Shown piece after piece: positions 21,601 to 33,860 of a stretch of 64,000 bases of DNA. Source of the DNA: Hormiphora californensis (lineage: Eukaryota > Ctenophora > Tentaculata > Cydippida > Pleurobrachiidae); the NCBI GenBank assembly GCA_020137815.1, contig CM035357.1, positions 638,474-702,473 on the forward strand, written 5' to 3'. The notes beneath the pieces were generated by a model, which searched no databases, was not told the DNA's origin, and was given only the letters and a program-made list of their open reading frames with translations. How positions within the stretch are numbered: position 1 is the first letter of the stretch; each line of letters begins with the position of its first letter. The translations under genes were made by a program, and so were the position numbers.

Positions 21601-24600
21601 GATCTTGAGTTAATGGCTACTCCTGGAAGGGTTTATGCTATGTTGTTGCAAAACCGGTTTTAGGGTGAATGCAGGTGATTCGTGAACATTCATTCCTTCC
21701 CTGGACACGACCACGCACCAATATTGATCCATATGATTTATATCAGGAAAATTAAACACTATGGTGATTGGATTTAATTGAATAATATTATACCGTTCGT
21801 TTTTAGTAAACTCCTGATTGTTTCTATCACTATCGAGCCATCCAGCATAGTTATAGAGCATTAGTCCAGCTGTGGTGTAGATCATGACCGGGGTAGTTTC
21901 CTCCTTCCAGACTAGATAGGTGGGGGAGTGGACCACTGCGTAGTGCTCTGTTGTCTCGTTCACAACGTACATCTCATATCTGTATCAGAAGATATTGGGT
22001 GACTGTTAGGCAGCTATAGAATATAGATATAAGTTGCCTTAAGTTCGACCATGATCTCTCTGTTAGAAAATAACAAGTAGAGACGCGGGTTGAAGCCTTC
22101 ACAATTTGGTGAAATTGACGCCTTCACAAACGAGATTGAGCTTACATATTTTTGCGGACACATGCCCATGTGTACTAACCTTATCCGATCCCTACTAAGG
22201 GATTTAGAGGTAGTCTGAGCGAACCACCCGGTAGCACGTGCACCTGTCTTGAACCTGCTTTCTCCCGACTCTAGGAGTTCCATAACTGTCTTTCGTTCCT
22301 TAGGGAGAGAACAATGGCAATTCTTGAATTCATGCACTAACACACAATGATATATGTATAGGGAATGTGAAAATTAGTTGAGAAACATTCTAAGCTTTGC
22401 AAAGCTTTGCAAAATAAAATTTACAATCACAATCTCGCAGTATTTTTTGTCGTTCACTGACAGCTTTTGCCACAAGTTCGTTCATTTCAGGAACCGACCG
22501 AAACAAGTAAACAACCAATCAGAACTCGTTGTTTAGGTCACGTGACTGGTTATCAGCCAATCAGCGACCAGTATTTCCTGATTCGGTCGGTTCTTGGTTC
22601 ATTTGTCCTTACCTGATTGAGTTCAAGCTGTAGTGCCTGGAGTTCATGACTGAAGAATGTTGGAACTGCCAGGATTAGGTAGAATGGGAATCCCGAGAGG
22701 GGCGTGTAATAGTACTGTATCTGAGTAAACACCTCTCTTCCTCGCTGAGAAAGATGGGATATTTGTTACTGCGCTGTCTGGCGCCGCAGACCCCATCTGA
22801 TGTTGCCATGCTACGCAGTCTGTCTGTTCGGCACTTTAAGCGCCTCGGACAGCTTACGCTCGCCCTCGGACAGCTTACGCTCGCCCTTCGGGCTCGCATA
22901 AGCTCACACCGGACCGAAGGCCCGGTGTGAGAGCTGACAGGCAAGGAACATGCCAAATATGATGGGGGCCTGGTCCCGCCAGTGTAGCGTTCAGTGCAAT
23001 TATAGCACGTCAATTTATTCGGTATAGAGGCTACAACAAATGGGCCGATATGAACATGACAGCTGCACCTGAAAGACGTGTTACATCACTCGCATACCTG
23101 ACTGTTGAGACTAAAATGGTAGAGACACCGTGCCTCGATCATCCCCTCTGCTCCACTTATAGCAGCCTGTTCGATATCAGCAGAACTTGTCCCATCTAGT
23201 GGGGAGAATAATGGGATCAGATCACATGTGTAGTGGGGAGTTAGAAGAGAGGGATCTCATATGGGTAGTAGAACTGGCACACAGGCCGTATAGGACATAT
23301 TCTAATATCTCTGTTATCATGTAGGAGTAGGTTCTAGAAGTCTAACACACGAAATATTTTCTGCATGTACTTTCTAACTCATGTCTAACCCATGTCTAAC
23401 ATATATCTAACATATATCTAAAAAATATCTAAGTTCTAACCCATGTCTAACACATGTCTAACATATGTCTAACACATGTCTAACACATGTCTAACATATG
23501 TGTAACTCACCACCTACCTGTGCACTGTTCCAGCTCTGCAAATCGGGCCACGTAAGAATAATCAAGGTCAGGGAGGGGTTTTAGTCGGGGGTGGTATACC
23601 ACATTTCCCCTGTTGTTTACCAGGACCACATAGATACCCGCCTAGAGGTGATGGGAGTGGGGTTACATGTCACATAAATGTGATAGGTTAGCTACTAAGT
23701 AATTATAGGCTACTTTTTGAGTAAGGGTTACTCAACAATTCTTGTAAGTGTATAGAAATTACGTGATGGGCGTATAAGTTAGTAGATTAGTAATGGGTTT
23801 ATGGGAGCTATTCTTTACCACCATCTATTAATGGAGGCTTTTATTATTTGGCACTCCCGCCACTTAGGGTTATACGGCTTAAAGTACTAATACTAATGCT
23901 ATCCCATGCAATGTTGTCACCGTACTAAAACTACTTATTTGTTGATAATGGCGTTAAAGCCGATCTTCTTTTTTATCTGATCACCCACAAGTCTCAATCA
24001 TGCCTCGGATACAATGGATCATGTTTACAACTCAAAGTTTTGGAAAATACCATGCTTCCCTGCAAGTAGTATACCTTGTCTTGCCTTGCTCGACCCCCTT
24101 TCCTTTACAAATGTAAAGGAGGATTAGAACATACCTTGTCCAGGTTGACCAGATTGTTGAGGATGTTCTCCACCTTCACATCCAGCCCCACCACCCCTGT
24201 CTTGTTGTCCTGGTAGAATGTAGCAGCACTCACTGACAGGATCATCTGCCTGGGGATACTGATCTTCTCGTCTTCCCACGTGGAGGTCCTGAAACAAATG
24301 TTGTTGGAACCGACCGAAACAAGTCAACAACCAATCAGAACTCGTTATTTAGGTCACGTGACTGTTTATCAGCCAATCAGGGACCAGTATTTCCTGATTC
24401 TGTCGGTTCCTGAAATGTTTTTGGTGTACTGATGATACGTGCAGTTGTCTGCTAGGCGCCAACCTGTCCTGAGCGCACTGTTGAGAATCAGAACGGGGTC
24501 GCCAGACTGATATACGCAGTGAACATACAGCTAAACACGTGGGATATACCATGACAATGATCATGTGTACCTGCTAAGGACGTGAGATGCGAAGGGTTCC

Positions 24601-27600
24601 TCTACATAAGTGTTACTCCACTTCGGACTGAAGACCTTCCTCCCACTGTTACTATTCTTGTTAACCAGTTTGAAAAACTCAAACGTCTTACTGTTGACAT
24701 CAGTTAAATCACCGACAGTGAGGAAGTTGCCCCTGTTACTGCATGCCATCTCCTGGAGTCCTCTCACTGTAGTCCGGGGCTTTCCACACGCAAACGAGAA
24801 CACCTGGGAGTAGAGAGTAATGGTTTGGTGACATATATGGACACCTATATTAAACGAGAACACCTGCACAGTGAGAGTATTGCTGGCATATGGACATGGG
24901 CGATATCTTGTGGTACTGATATGTAAGGAGAGTATAACTGGTAAAATCAAGCTCATGGTGTATGATCATGGCTGTCAGTGCACTCGAGAATTGTTGAGTT
25001 AGGGGTGGAGAACCCCTTACTCAACAACTCGAGAAAGGGTCGAAGTGCGATGATCTATTTGGTGGTACCAGACCCAATATGAGGACTGAGATTCAAAACG
25101 GGGTCTGGCGCCGCTATAGGCAGCCGATGACATGTATATGGGCTGCTGCTCATATGGTGTTTGCCTGACAGATTTGTGTGTTTTGTAAGGAATGCTAGTT
25201 GTCCCTGTAAGCAGTTGTGGTATCCGAATATGGCTGAATATTGGTTAAATCTACGGAAATGTCAGAACTCAGAAGCTCATATCAAGATAAATAATCGTGG
25301 GTGATAACTTGTAGTTTCTAGTTGTCAGGCGTCAGCAGCCATATGGAGTCACAGCTTTTAGGGGCTTTTAGCAGGTTAAGGTTTTTTTCTTGCGACCTCT
25401 CCGCCACCGTGTCCTTATAGTAGTCTCACCGATAATACTAATAGTGTCATCGGGGCCCCTATGTGAAATTACTAACCTCCCAATACCCCTGCTTTCCCCC
25501 AGTTCAGAAATAATGTTTTTTACCTGTACTGATTGGTTTGGATTCCTTCGCTCAAAGACATCTTTACAGTTCTGAATTGTCCCATCGCTGAACACTATCA
25601 GGATTTTCTGGCAGCTGGCTGTTCTGCCCTCCGCTGAACTGTCATCTGAACCCCGGGAATTAGTAGGAGTTAGGGTTAGTTAGTGGAGAATTAGGGAGTT
25701 AGAAGGGAGTTAGGGAATTCACGGTTTGGTAAAAAATGTTTCATTGTTTCTGCAGTTGGTGGTATATGTGTTTGTTCAGTGTTTTATTAGGGCACGTTCT
25801 TGAAAAGCTCTTATGACTTATCAGTTTTATCTCCGATAGTTTAGCTTGAACTGTCACTGCATCAGTCGAGTAACCAAACACTGTTCGGAAAACAATAAAA
25901 ACCATGCTGTCTACCTACCGAACATGTCGAATGCTGCTGAGACTCCGTTCTCGAAGTTAGCCTCGTCGTACGGTACTACACCCTCAATTAGTTTAGTTAT
26001 CAACCACTTGGTCTTGTCTGTAGCTCTCTCCAACAACTGTGGGGGTGGTTGTTGTTTGAAATTCCCTTGATAGCAACTGGGTAGGGGTGGGAGAGGGGGC
26101 TATAACAGTTGGGACGTTCTCGTCCCCCGGGCGTTGCTAAGGGAACCAGATTCTAATACAAAGTGTAATTTGCCAACTTGCTTTTGTAATACAGATAAGG
26201 ATGTACGTTGATAACGAAATTGAGAGGGTTGCTATGGTAACGGAAACTTGGTAGTTTGTTTCTGTACAGTTGTTTGGTTGCTAATTTTATGTTATTAGGA
26301 CCTTCTAGAACAAGTGATCAGTATCCTGACAGGAACATTTTAGATAACTTTGCACGGTTCTATACATCATTACATACAACTACATGGCTACCTAGGTCCT
26401 ATGTCACATGACCTTATAAAGGCTGCTGCCGCGGGACCTAAAAGAACTGCTAGCTAGGGAGAGATAAAAAGGAGTCACATTTCACATATATTAATATATC
26501 ATTTTGCTTGGTAAATCAGCGTACGTGTTCTTATGTTTGTGTGCCTTAAATTTTATAATTTATACTACAAGTGCTATCATTGGACCAATTATAAACCATA
26601 CTAATATTCAAGGTGCAAGTTGAGTTATATTATAACTTGTAACCATGCTATTATTATATACAGTATGTGATTTTACTATCTAGGAGGGGGCTGCTGTGTT
26701 TGTTGTATAATATTCTGTATGGTGTTTTCTGTATAACTGCTTTTCCACATATAATAACATGTTAACTTCTTAAAAAATAGTTCTTTTTCTTCTTTCAAAT
26801 ATTTTCTTGCAGCTACTTAACTTTAAAAAACATAAATGGGGTGGTTGAGATACCATAAAGATTATCTCAGCTACCCCATCCTCTCCCCGGTGTGCGGACT
26901 CTAGTGCTACACTCTAAGTCTACAGTGGACTCTATATCTAAATTTAGATTTAGATAAAGAGTCCAAATAAGTCTAAACTCTAGGAGGACTCTATCTCTAA
27001 AAAGTCTAAACAGGGCGGACTCTTTATCTAAAAAGTCTACAAAGAGCGGACTCTATATCTACATAAATCTAAATTAGACATAGAGTCCGCCATTCTCAGC
27101 GAACTCGAGATTTCGGCCGTTAGGCCGGAAACGAGAGTTTGCTGTACCTCTATACTAATTGAGAAGTGTTAGGGCCATTATTTGGGTTCGAGGTTAGGGT
27201 TAGGGTTATGGTTAGGGTTAGGTTTTGGGTTGGTTTAGGATTTTAGACATAGAGTCCGGGTTGGAGGATTTGGCGCCAAAATGTACCAGGGGACTCTATG
27301 TCTAAAAAGTCTACACTGGGCGGACTCTATATCTAAAAAGTCTACACTGGGCGGACTCTTTATCTAAATTTTTTTCAAAGTCTAACTGTAGATAAAGAGT
27401 CCGCTTTTAGATATAGAGTCCGCCTTGAATTTAGATAAAGAGTCCGTTAGCACTAGAGTCCGCCCACCCCTCTCCCCACGTAGCGCAGAATTGCTCTTGC
27501 TCTCTCATATATCAATTTGACATTTATTTCGTAACCAACTAACCTTATTATGAGAGAAAAGGACTTAGCGCCATAGTTACCACATAACCGGGTTGGTATA

Positions 27601-30600
27601 AAGGTTTGCTGAGCGTACCCCATGGTTTAGTGACAAACCAACTAACCTTTATACTTTGGTTCTGCTGGTCTCGTATATACAGTGGTTCTCCTGAGATCCC
27701 TATAAACCCAAGGAAATCGTTGTCAGATAGGAGGTTGATTATCTTGTAGGCAGTCTCCTGAGCCATCTTGAGGGGCCATCCTACCATGCTACCACTATTG
27801 GAGGGAAGGGGGAGTGTTAGTTTTGAAACCATTACCAGATAACTATCCAGTTTATACTGTACTGAATGGGGATTGTTAGTTTTGAAACCAGATAGTTTGA
27901 GTTTGTACTGAGCTCAGCTGAGAGGGGGATTGTTAGTTTTGAAAACCAGATAGTTTGAGTTTGTACTGAGAGGGGGATTGTTAGTTTTGAAACCAGACAA
28001 CTTTAACGGTGTATCGGTATCACTCGGTGACTACAACTATAACCGGTTATGGAACTTCTATAACCGGTTATAGTTGCAGTCACTGAGTGATAAAGTAGTA
28101 AAGATTCTATATTTTACCTCAGATCAAAAGCAATAATGACATCCTTTGGGCATCCGTCCCCTTCCAGGTACCAGTTCTGGTATCTACAGTCGTAGTCCCT
28201 TGTAGCACGTCCCTGCACATACGTGGTGTCATACTTGACACTATATTTTCATTTGTTTCAAAGAGTGTGATCAGCTGTTCTAGAAGAGTGTATTGGCTTG
28301 GCAGCACATGTGTGCCAGACCCCGATTTGATTCTCAGTGCGAGCTCAGATGGGGCAATGCAGTACCTGGGGTGTTTCAGGGGGTGCTGGGTAGAGTCTCA
28401 TGACCCCATACTCGCTGCAGTAATACTGCCATACCACCAACTCTGTATCTCTTCTAAAGTTCTCACTAAATGTATCCACCAGGTTCTCTGTCCAAATTAC
28501 ATCCTTCTTGACCTGCGGAGGGGGTAGTTTGTCATGTTCTAACCCTTCATTGCGGGGGGGGGGGTAGTTTGTTATGTTCTAACACTGTGGCGATGAGAGA
28601 GGGTCGAGCAAGGCAGGGGGTAGTTTGTTATGTTCTAACACTGTGGCGATGAGAGAGGGTCGAGCAAGGCAGGGGGTAGTTTGTTATGTTCTAACCCTTC
28701 CTTGCGGGGATGAGACAGGGTCGAGGAAGGCAGGGGGTAGTTTGTTATGTTCTAACCCTTCCTTGCGGGGATGAGAGAGGGTCGGAGCAAGGGATAGGTA
28801 GCTGAGTTTGCTCTTAGCATATGTGGATAGGACTTTCTTACAATCTTACACAAACATTGTTATTCCATGAATTTATAATGAGCGATTAGATGAGCTTTGG
28901 TCTTTCAAATGTGTCATTAATCGCTCATATATATTGTTTATGCACCAGATCTAATTATATTAAACATTATAATTAGTTAATTAATTAATTAATTACTTCG
29001 TTAATTACTCAAATTTACCCTGGTTTCATTGATCCATACATCAGATGGAACAATACAGAATGTGTCCTTGAAAGAGACATTCTGTTCGTGTAGTGAGGAG
29101 TAGGATAGCTTCAGATTCCTGTTCCTGTAGATTTAGGGGACTGTTATGTAACTCATGATACTATCAGTGATAGAATAGTTCTCAGAATTCTCAGATAGAT
29201 TAGCTGTTTTCATCGTGAGCTGATTTCTAATATAGTTGTATGAAAGACAGGGCCCAGCTGGGTCTGTTATGTTAGAAATATATTGAAATCATTCATGAAT
29301 TCTACTGAGAATATTCTGAGAATCCTATAACTTATGAAAGCTTTTTCATAACAAAACATAAATCAGCATTATATATTCATTTCATAATATGAACATAGGC
29401 TGATTTCATTACATATACATGTTAAATAAACTCTTCGATTTCATGCTAATATTTCGATTCAGAGACTCTGAACCTTGGTAACGAAGTTACCCCTCCCTTG
29501 CCGGCGCGCAAAGCGCACCAAACGAAGGCCGCGATGCGGCCTGAGTGTGAGGTGTCTTCGATACCAACTCTGAACCACGATATGAAATGCGTGATCGAAA
29601 TATTAGCATGAAATCTGAATCAGAGCATATTATACACGGTCGCTTGTAGTGGGAAAACGGTAATGGAAAACTGAGATACAGTAAGACGACGCGCAACCGT
29701 GGCCAATCAGGGCGCTAGTACGTGCTGAACACATGCACTTTTTGCCGCGCGTTATGCAACGTGCACGTCTCCTTACTGTATTTCTATTACGGTAATACGA
29801 CTACAAGCAGCACTGATATGCTCAGAACAGTGGTATTAATCGCGTTATTGATAGTTTGATGTGTCGAATAGGGCCCTATATAGGGAAGAATTGAACTCGA
29901 TAAAATTATTGCATGAATGTAATTATTGGATATAGTCTGATTTTAAATAACTGTCGTTTTTTAGAGTTTTCAAATTTCTTTAAATGACCATAGTCCATAA
30001 GTCCGGTTCCTGATGAGATAGAGACTTGAAATTTGGAGGTTACGAAGATCTTGCTAAGTTCTTCCGAACCTCCAAATTTCAAGTCGCTATCTTATCAGGA
30101 ACCGGAGATATGACAAATTTTGTTATTTCAGGGGTGCGACAGTTTCAAAAAATCCGACTTTAATATCGTCACTCGATTAGTCATGCCTCGCAGTCACACT
30201 TTTGCAGCTTTTGATCATTGTCATGTCAGTATAATTGCCAATTGGGATCTAAGTCGAGGCGTGAAGGGGTGGTATGGGAAACTAAAGAATGGGGCAATAT
30301 CTTTTTCATTGAATGGACATTGGACTCCCAGCAGTCTCGGTTACGAAATGACCCCTCTTCTCGACATTCACACTCTGGCAAGGGAGGGGTAACTTCGTCA
30401 CCAACCAGCGCATCATAAATCGTTTTGTTCAAACTCTCAAACGGAGAAGCTGGGGGTCGAGCAACAGTCATACTTGTCGTCTCACATTCTCACACACACA
30501 CACACACACACACACTGATATCACTGCATTTCACTGCTCTCTCTCACTCACGATGTTGCTTTGTTTCTTCCTGAGGTGGTGGCTGTGACACAACTTGCTA

Positions 30601-32183
30601 CTGCGGCTGCTCCTGTTCTGACAGTCAGCGTTGCTGTGGCCTTCCTGCACTCACATGATAAACATTGTCACTAGGAACCGACCGAACCAAGTAAACAACC
30701 AATCAGAACTCGTTATTTAGGTCACGTGACTGGTTATCAGCCAATCAGAGACCAGTATTTCCTGATTTGGTCGGTTCCTGATTGTTACACACACACAATC
30801 GCATAATGGTTCTGGAGTCCTCGAGATACTATATATATTGAGTATCCCAGAGCCATTAGGATATTTGAATTTGCTATTCAGAATCATACTGCCCCCCTCA
30901 AATGACAGATGCCCTAAACAATTGCTTGCTCCAATGCTCCAGCAGGACGAAGGTGCTTTTTCTATAAATTGGTAGTGTTCACTTACTGGATGTTATATTG
31001 GATAGTGGGGGTGTAATCAATATCAGGTGGGGGAACAACCTTGTACAGTTGCTGGGCTTTAGTTCTTAGATCTGACAAACTCCTTACGACCTGTAGAAAA
31101 TCTAGGTATAGATTTTAAGTAACTTACTGTATAACTAATAAGTGCTTGAATGCTAGGAAGCGAGGAAGTTCCCAAATTTAATTTCAAAACAACATCGATC
31201 AGTGATATTTCACGAATATTCTACTGCGATGTTTTTCTAGAACATAATTTTTGGGTGACAGGGCGTTAAATGCCTTCTGCCGGTAATCTAGTTCAAGTCG
31301 TTACCCGGTTGAGCCTCCCCTCTATAACGCCTGCTAACTCATTTGCTAAGTTTTGAAAGGGCCACTTTTGGAAAGTAAAATCCGATCTGCTGTACTCTTC
31401 TTTTAACTTCCTGCAGGGGTTTAATATGTGAGGTTTAATATGTGAGGTGTAGTATCCTGCAGGGGTTTAATTGACATGTTCCCAGTCTGTCGGCTCCCAG
31501 CTCGGCCCAGACGTGTTGAGTAATCCTTTACTCAACAAGCCCAGACAGACTGCGTAGTGCGTACTGCGTAGCATGGCAGGGGTATCAATATGATATGTGA
31601 CTGTGAGGCGACATATTTAGCTAATCGCGGGACTATTTTCCTGTCATGACATTTTGAAACGTGACACTTTTATAACACTAGCTACAAGTTATATGATATA
31701 ACATGCCCCTATAATAATTATATACCTCAGCTTGGATATCTTACGTAATTAACACGGTCGCTTGTAGTGGGAAAACGGTAATGGAAAACGAAGATACAGT
31801 AAGACGACGCGCAACCGTGACCAATCAGGGCGCTAGTACGTGCTGACACATGAACTTTTTGCCGCGCGTTATGCACCGTGCGCGTCTCCTTACTGTATTT
31901 TCATTACGGTAATTTGACTACAAGCAGCACTGTTATACTGTCATATTTGACAGAGAATTGGCTAGTTTACTGTGTATTAGTATCTGACAGGCATGATTAT
32001 GTTAATTAGATGGATAATTATAACTTACTCGTACAACGTATTCCCATTGAAATCATTCTCTATCCGCGTGTAGATGAACTCTGTGAGCCTCACTGTTTGT
32101 TCCAAATTTAACTCTGCTGCTGCCCCTCCGTTAGGGAGGTTTATCAACGTGTACAGGAACAGTAGCGTCACATATCTTACCAT
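18699..32183 (-). CDS. Voltage-gated calcium channel alpha2-delta subunit
   Basis: Nineteen exons on the minus strand: 32029-32183, 30987-31082, 29019-29124, 28366-28512, 28118-28212, 27647-27794, 25919-26036, 25524-25645, 24571-24803, 24135-24288, 23518-23641, 23098-23195, 22613-22720, 22180-22268, about 21610-21979 (3' edge uncertain), 21465 to about 21605, 20443-20523, 19542-19684, 18699-19298. Phases agree at nearly every junction. Exon 1 encodes a signal peptide; then comes the VWA_N region, and a VWA domain with an intact MIDAS DLSGS formed across exons 5 and 6 (KDVIIAFDLSGSMVGWP). CQKILIVFSDGT follows in exon 8. Cache-type segments follow (VVGLDVKVENIL; GIYVVLVNNRGNVVYHPRL). The last exon has the delta-region Cys cluster (CRGGCTRVF, TNLLLVQDL, CVC) and a hydrophobic C-terminus for GPI or membrane anchoring. 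In animals this extracellular subunit raises surface delivery and current of Cav channels. Exon 2 has alternative acceptors 8 nt apart; only the inner one keeps frame. Confidence 0.88.
19720..20299. mobile_element. MULE-like MITE, copy 1 (580 bp)
   Basis: It begins GGTGTGCGGACTCTAGTGCTA and ends TAGCACTAGAGTCCGCCCACC. The direct repeat GTCTGAAAA flanks it (19711-19719 and 20300-20308): a perfect 9-bp target duplication, as made by Mutator-type transposases. The interior repeats GACTCTATATCTAAAAAGTC modules and includes telomere-like GGTTAGGGTTAGGG at about 20020-20060. It sits in an alpha2-delta intron next to the exon 18 acceptor. Confidence 0.9.
20649..21331 (-). mobile_element. Composite inverted-repeat element, copy 2
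   Basis: The reverse complement of 17022-17704, with unit 2 at 20649-20841 and unit 1 at about 20845-21331. Only a handful of differences were seen (for example a CTAATT/CTAAGT change near 21176). It lies in an alpha2-delta intron, 2.9 kb from the first copy and in opposite orientation, so the two form a large inverted repeat. Confidence 0.88.
22488..22596 (+). mobile_element. MITE family B (hAT-like, CAGGAACCGACCGAA), copy 1
   Basis: A 109-bp element with terminal repeats CAGGAACCGACCGAA and TTCGGTCGGTTCTTG, flanked by a perfect 8-bp direct repeat GTTCATTT, as expected for hAT transposition. The interior contains CCAATCAGAAC, GTCACGTGAC and CCAATCAG. It is in the alpha2-delta intron next to exon 13. 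Confidence 0.9.
23366..23512. repeat. Tandem repeat CTAACACATGT
   Basis: Roughly a dozen copies of an 11-bp unit CTAACACATGT/CTAACATATAT, in an alpha2-delta intron immediately downstream of exon 11. Confidence 0.85.
24304..24412 (+). mobile_element. MITE family B, copy 2
   Basis: The same 109-bp structure with one outer base pair changed at the left (TTGGAACCGACCGAA). The flanks AAATGTTG and AAATGTTT match at 7 of 8. GTCACGTGAC and both CCAATCA boxes are kept. Inside an alpha2-delta intron. Confidence 0.88.
26889..27468. mobile_element. MULE-like MITE, copy 2 (580 bp)
   Basis: The same length and orientation as 19720-20299 and nearly identical, flanked by a perfect 9-bp direct repeat CCTCTCCCC (26880-26888 and 27469-27477). 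In another alpha2-delta intron. Confidence 0.92.
27800..28000. repeat. Tandem repeat of about 55 bp
   Basis: Three to four diverged copies of GGGGGATTGTTAGTTTTGAA followed by ACCAGATAGTTTGAGTTTGTACTGA. The first copy overlaps the acceptor side of alpha2-delta exon 6. Confidence 0.75.
28010..28092. repeat. Hairpin palindrome
   Basis: ATCACTCGGTGACT and CTATAACCGGTTATGG are mirrored by CTATAACCGGTTATAG and AGTCACTGAGTGAT: an 80-bp stem-loop, possibly a very short MITE, in an alpha2-delta intron. Confidence 0.75.
28505..28797. repeat. 57-bp tandem repeat
   Basis: Four to five copies of a unit GGGGGTAGTTTGTTATGTTC, then TAACACTGTGGCGATGAGAG and AGGGTCGAGCAAGGCA, starting at the acceptor of alpha2-delta exon 4. 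Confidence 0.85.
29635..29815 (+). mobile_element. MITE family A, copy 2
   Basis: Begins CACGGTCGCTTGTAGTGGG and ends GACTACAAGCAGCACTG; 181 bp, about 90% or more like the copies at 12844 and 31753. In an alpha2-delta intron. Confidence 0.88.
29934..30160. mobile_element. Palindromic MITE family C, copy 1
   Basis: Ends AGTC(T)GATTTT...CTGTC and GACAGTTTCAAAAAATCCGACT. The core is a long palindrome: TCCGGTTCCTGATGAGATAG with TTGAAATTTGGAGGTT, mirrored by AACCTCCAAATTTCAA and TATCAGGAACCGGA. A second copy in the reverse orientation is at 36842-37060 in NUP35. Confidence 0.85.
30672..30780 (+). mobile_element. MITE family B, copy 3
   Basis: TAGGAACCGACCGAA to TTTGGTCGGTTCCTG, flanked by ATTGTCAC and ATTGTTAC (7 of 8). 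GTCACGTGAC and both CCAATCA boxes are present. In an alpha2-delta intron. Confidence 0.9.
31753..31932 (+). mobile_element. MITE family A, copy 3
   Basis: CACGGTCGCTTGTAGTGGG to GACTACAAGCAGCACTG, 180 bp, in the intron after alpha2-delta exon 1. Confidence 0.88.
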
Positions 32184-33059
32184 TATATCTGATATGAAAA
32201 CTAGATAAAGTGTCCAGCGTTAGGGGGGCGGGGGGCGGGGGTCTGCTATAATACAATGTACAGGAACAGTAGTGTCACATATCTTACCATTATATAATCT
32301 GATATCTGATATAAAAACTAGATAAAGTGCCCAGCTTTTGGTGGGGTTTGCTATAATAATATGTAAAAACTTATGGCATCTAGGCTATCATATTTATAAA
32401 GATGATTTCATTGTACAGACTGAAGAATCGATATATAAAGTACTAAGAAGCTCGTTATGCAAATCAATTAATTCTGAGAGAGGGGCGGCCCCTGAGAACT
32501 CTATAGTAGCTAAAGTCCTGGTAATAATACTCGTTCAAAATGAAGTCTCAACATCAAGCTGTCTTGCAGCGCCAGACCCCAATTTAATTCTTAGTGCGCT
32601 CAGATATGGGGTCCGTGGCGCCAGGCAGACATCAAGCGGGATTATAGTGAGAGCTTCAGAGCTGCCCTGCAAAGTGTCGAGGCTCAATTAAACTGACCGG
32701 TTGTGTAACAAAACGTTGTACTGTACCTACTGCTGCAGAGCTATTATAGTTGACAGAAACAGACGCATGATTATTCATCGTCCTAATGACCCTGTGTGTG
32801 TACGTGTGTGTTTGATACGAAAATAATTTCACACAACTTTCCCTCTTCTTTTCCCTCTCTTCTCTCTTCTCCCCTCTCTCTCTCCTCCTCTCCACCCCCC
32901 CTTCTCTCTCCTTCTCTAACCCCTTTTCCCTCTCCTTTTCTTCCCTCCTTTCCCTTTTTTCTCCTTTTGGGGTCTCCTCCTCTTCCTTTCTCCTCCTCCT
33001 CCTCTCTCCTGCGCTGTCTCTGTCTCTCTCTCTCCTCCTCTATCTCTTTTCTCTTCTTC
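32184..33059. other. Intergenic, upstream of the alpha2-delta gene
   Basis: It holds a direct duplication (GTACAGGAACAGTAG(C/T)GTCACATATC at about 32153 and 32260) that copies part of alpha2-delta exon 1, one short GGCGCC-family inverted element (about 32565-32632), and CT-rich sequence from 32830. No gene is seen. Confidence 0.5.
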
Positions 33060-33860
33060 TCTGGGTCCGGTCTTCGTCCTCCCCTTCCCTCCCCTGGTCC
33101 TTGGTCTCTTTCGTCGCTCGCTCTTTTCGGCTTGCCCTTCTGGGTTCTGGGGTTTTGGGTCCTTGGCTTTATTTCCGGGTTTTCTTCTTTTGGGGGCTTG
33201 GCCTCCGTCCGGGCTCCTTAAACTGCCGGGTCTCTCTCTCTTTTCTGTCTCGTTCGGGGGGCCCTTTTTCCCCCCTCGGGCTCCCCCTTGGCCCGGGGGG
33301 TCGGGCCCCCCTTCTTTGGCCCCGGCTTTTCCCTTTTTTCCCTCTTTTTCAAATTGCCCCCCCTCCTTCCCCTTTCCCCTTTTTTTGTTGTTTGGTTTTC
33401 CTTCCTTTTTTCCCCCTTTTTCCCCTCTTGGTTTTTTAAAAAAATTAAAAGGGGTTTTAATTTTCCCGGGGCCCCCCCCCCCCCCGGGGCCCCCCCCCCC
33501 CCGGGTTTTTTTTTCCCCCCCCCCCTTTTACCTTCGCCCCGGGCCCCCCTTTCCCCCTTTTTTCCCCCCCAAAAAACCCAAAACCCCCGAAATCCCCCTT
33601 TTTAAAAATTAATAAATTTTTAATTTTAAAAATCATGGGGGTTTTCCTTTAACATGCCTTTTTTGGGGGGGGGCCCCCTTTTTGGGGGCCCTTTTTTCCC
33701 CCCTTTTCCGGTTTCGGGTTTTCCCTTTTCCCCCCTTTCTCTTTTCTTTTTCCCTCTCGAGGGGGGGGGGGCCCCCCCTCCCCCAAAAGGGGGGGGGGCC
33801 CCGGGGGTTGCTTCCCCCCCGGGGGCCTTCCCTCTCGCGTCGTTCCTTTATTCTTCGCTC
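33060..33860. other. Low-quality consensus patch
   Basis: C-, G- and T-homopolymers dominate, with runs such as GGCCCCCCCCCCCCC and TTTTTTTTTCCCCCCCCCC side by side. Every open frame is Pro/Phe/Gly only. Base composition and run lengths are unlike the flanks. Most likely a CT microsatellite region with failed consensus. Confidence 0.7.

Noticed and set aside
28505-28797. 57-bp direct repeats resembling a CRISPR array
   Set aside because: Whole units including the would-be spacers are repeated; it is a plain tandem repeat in an intron.
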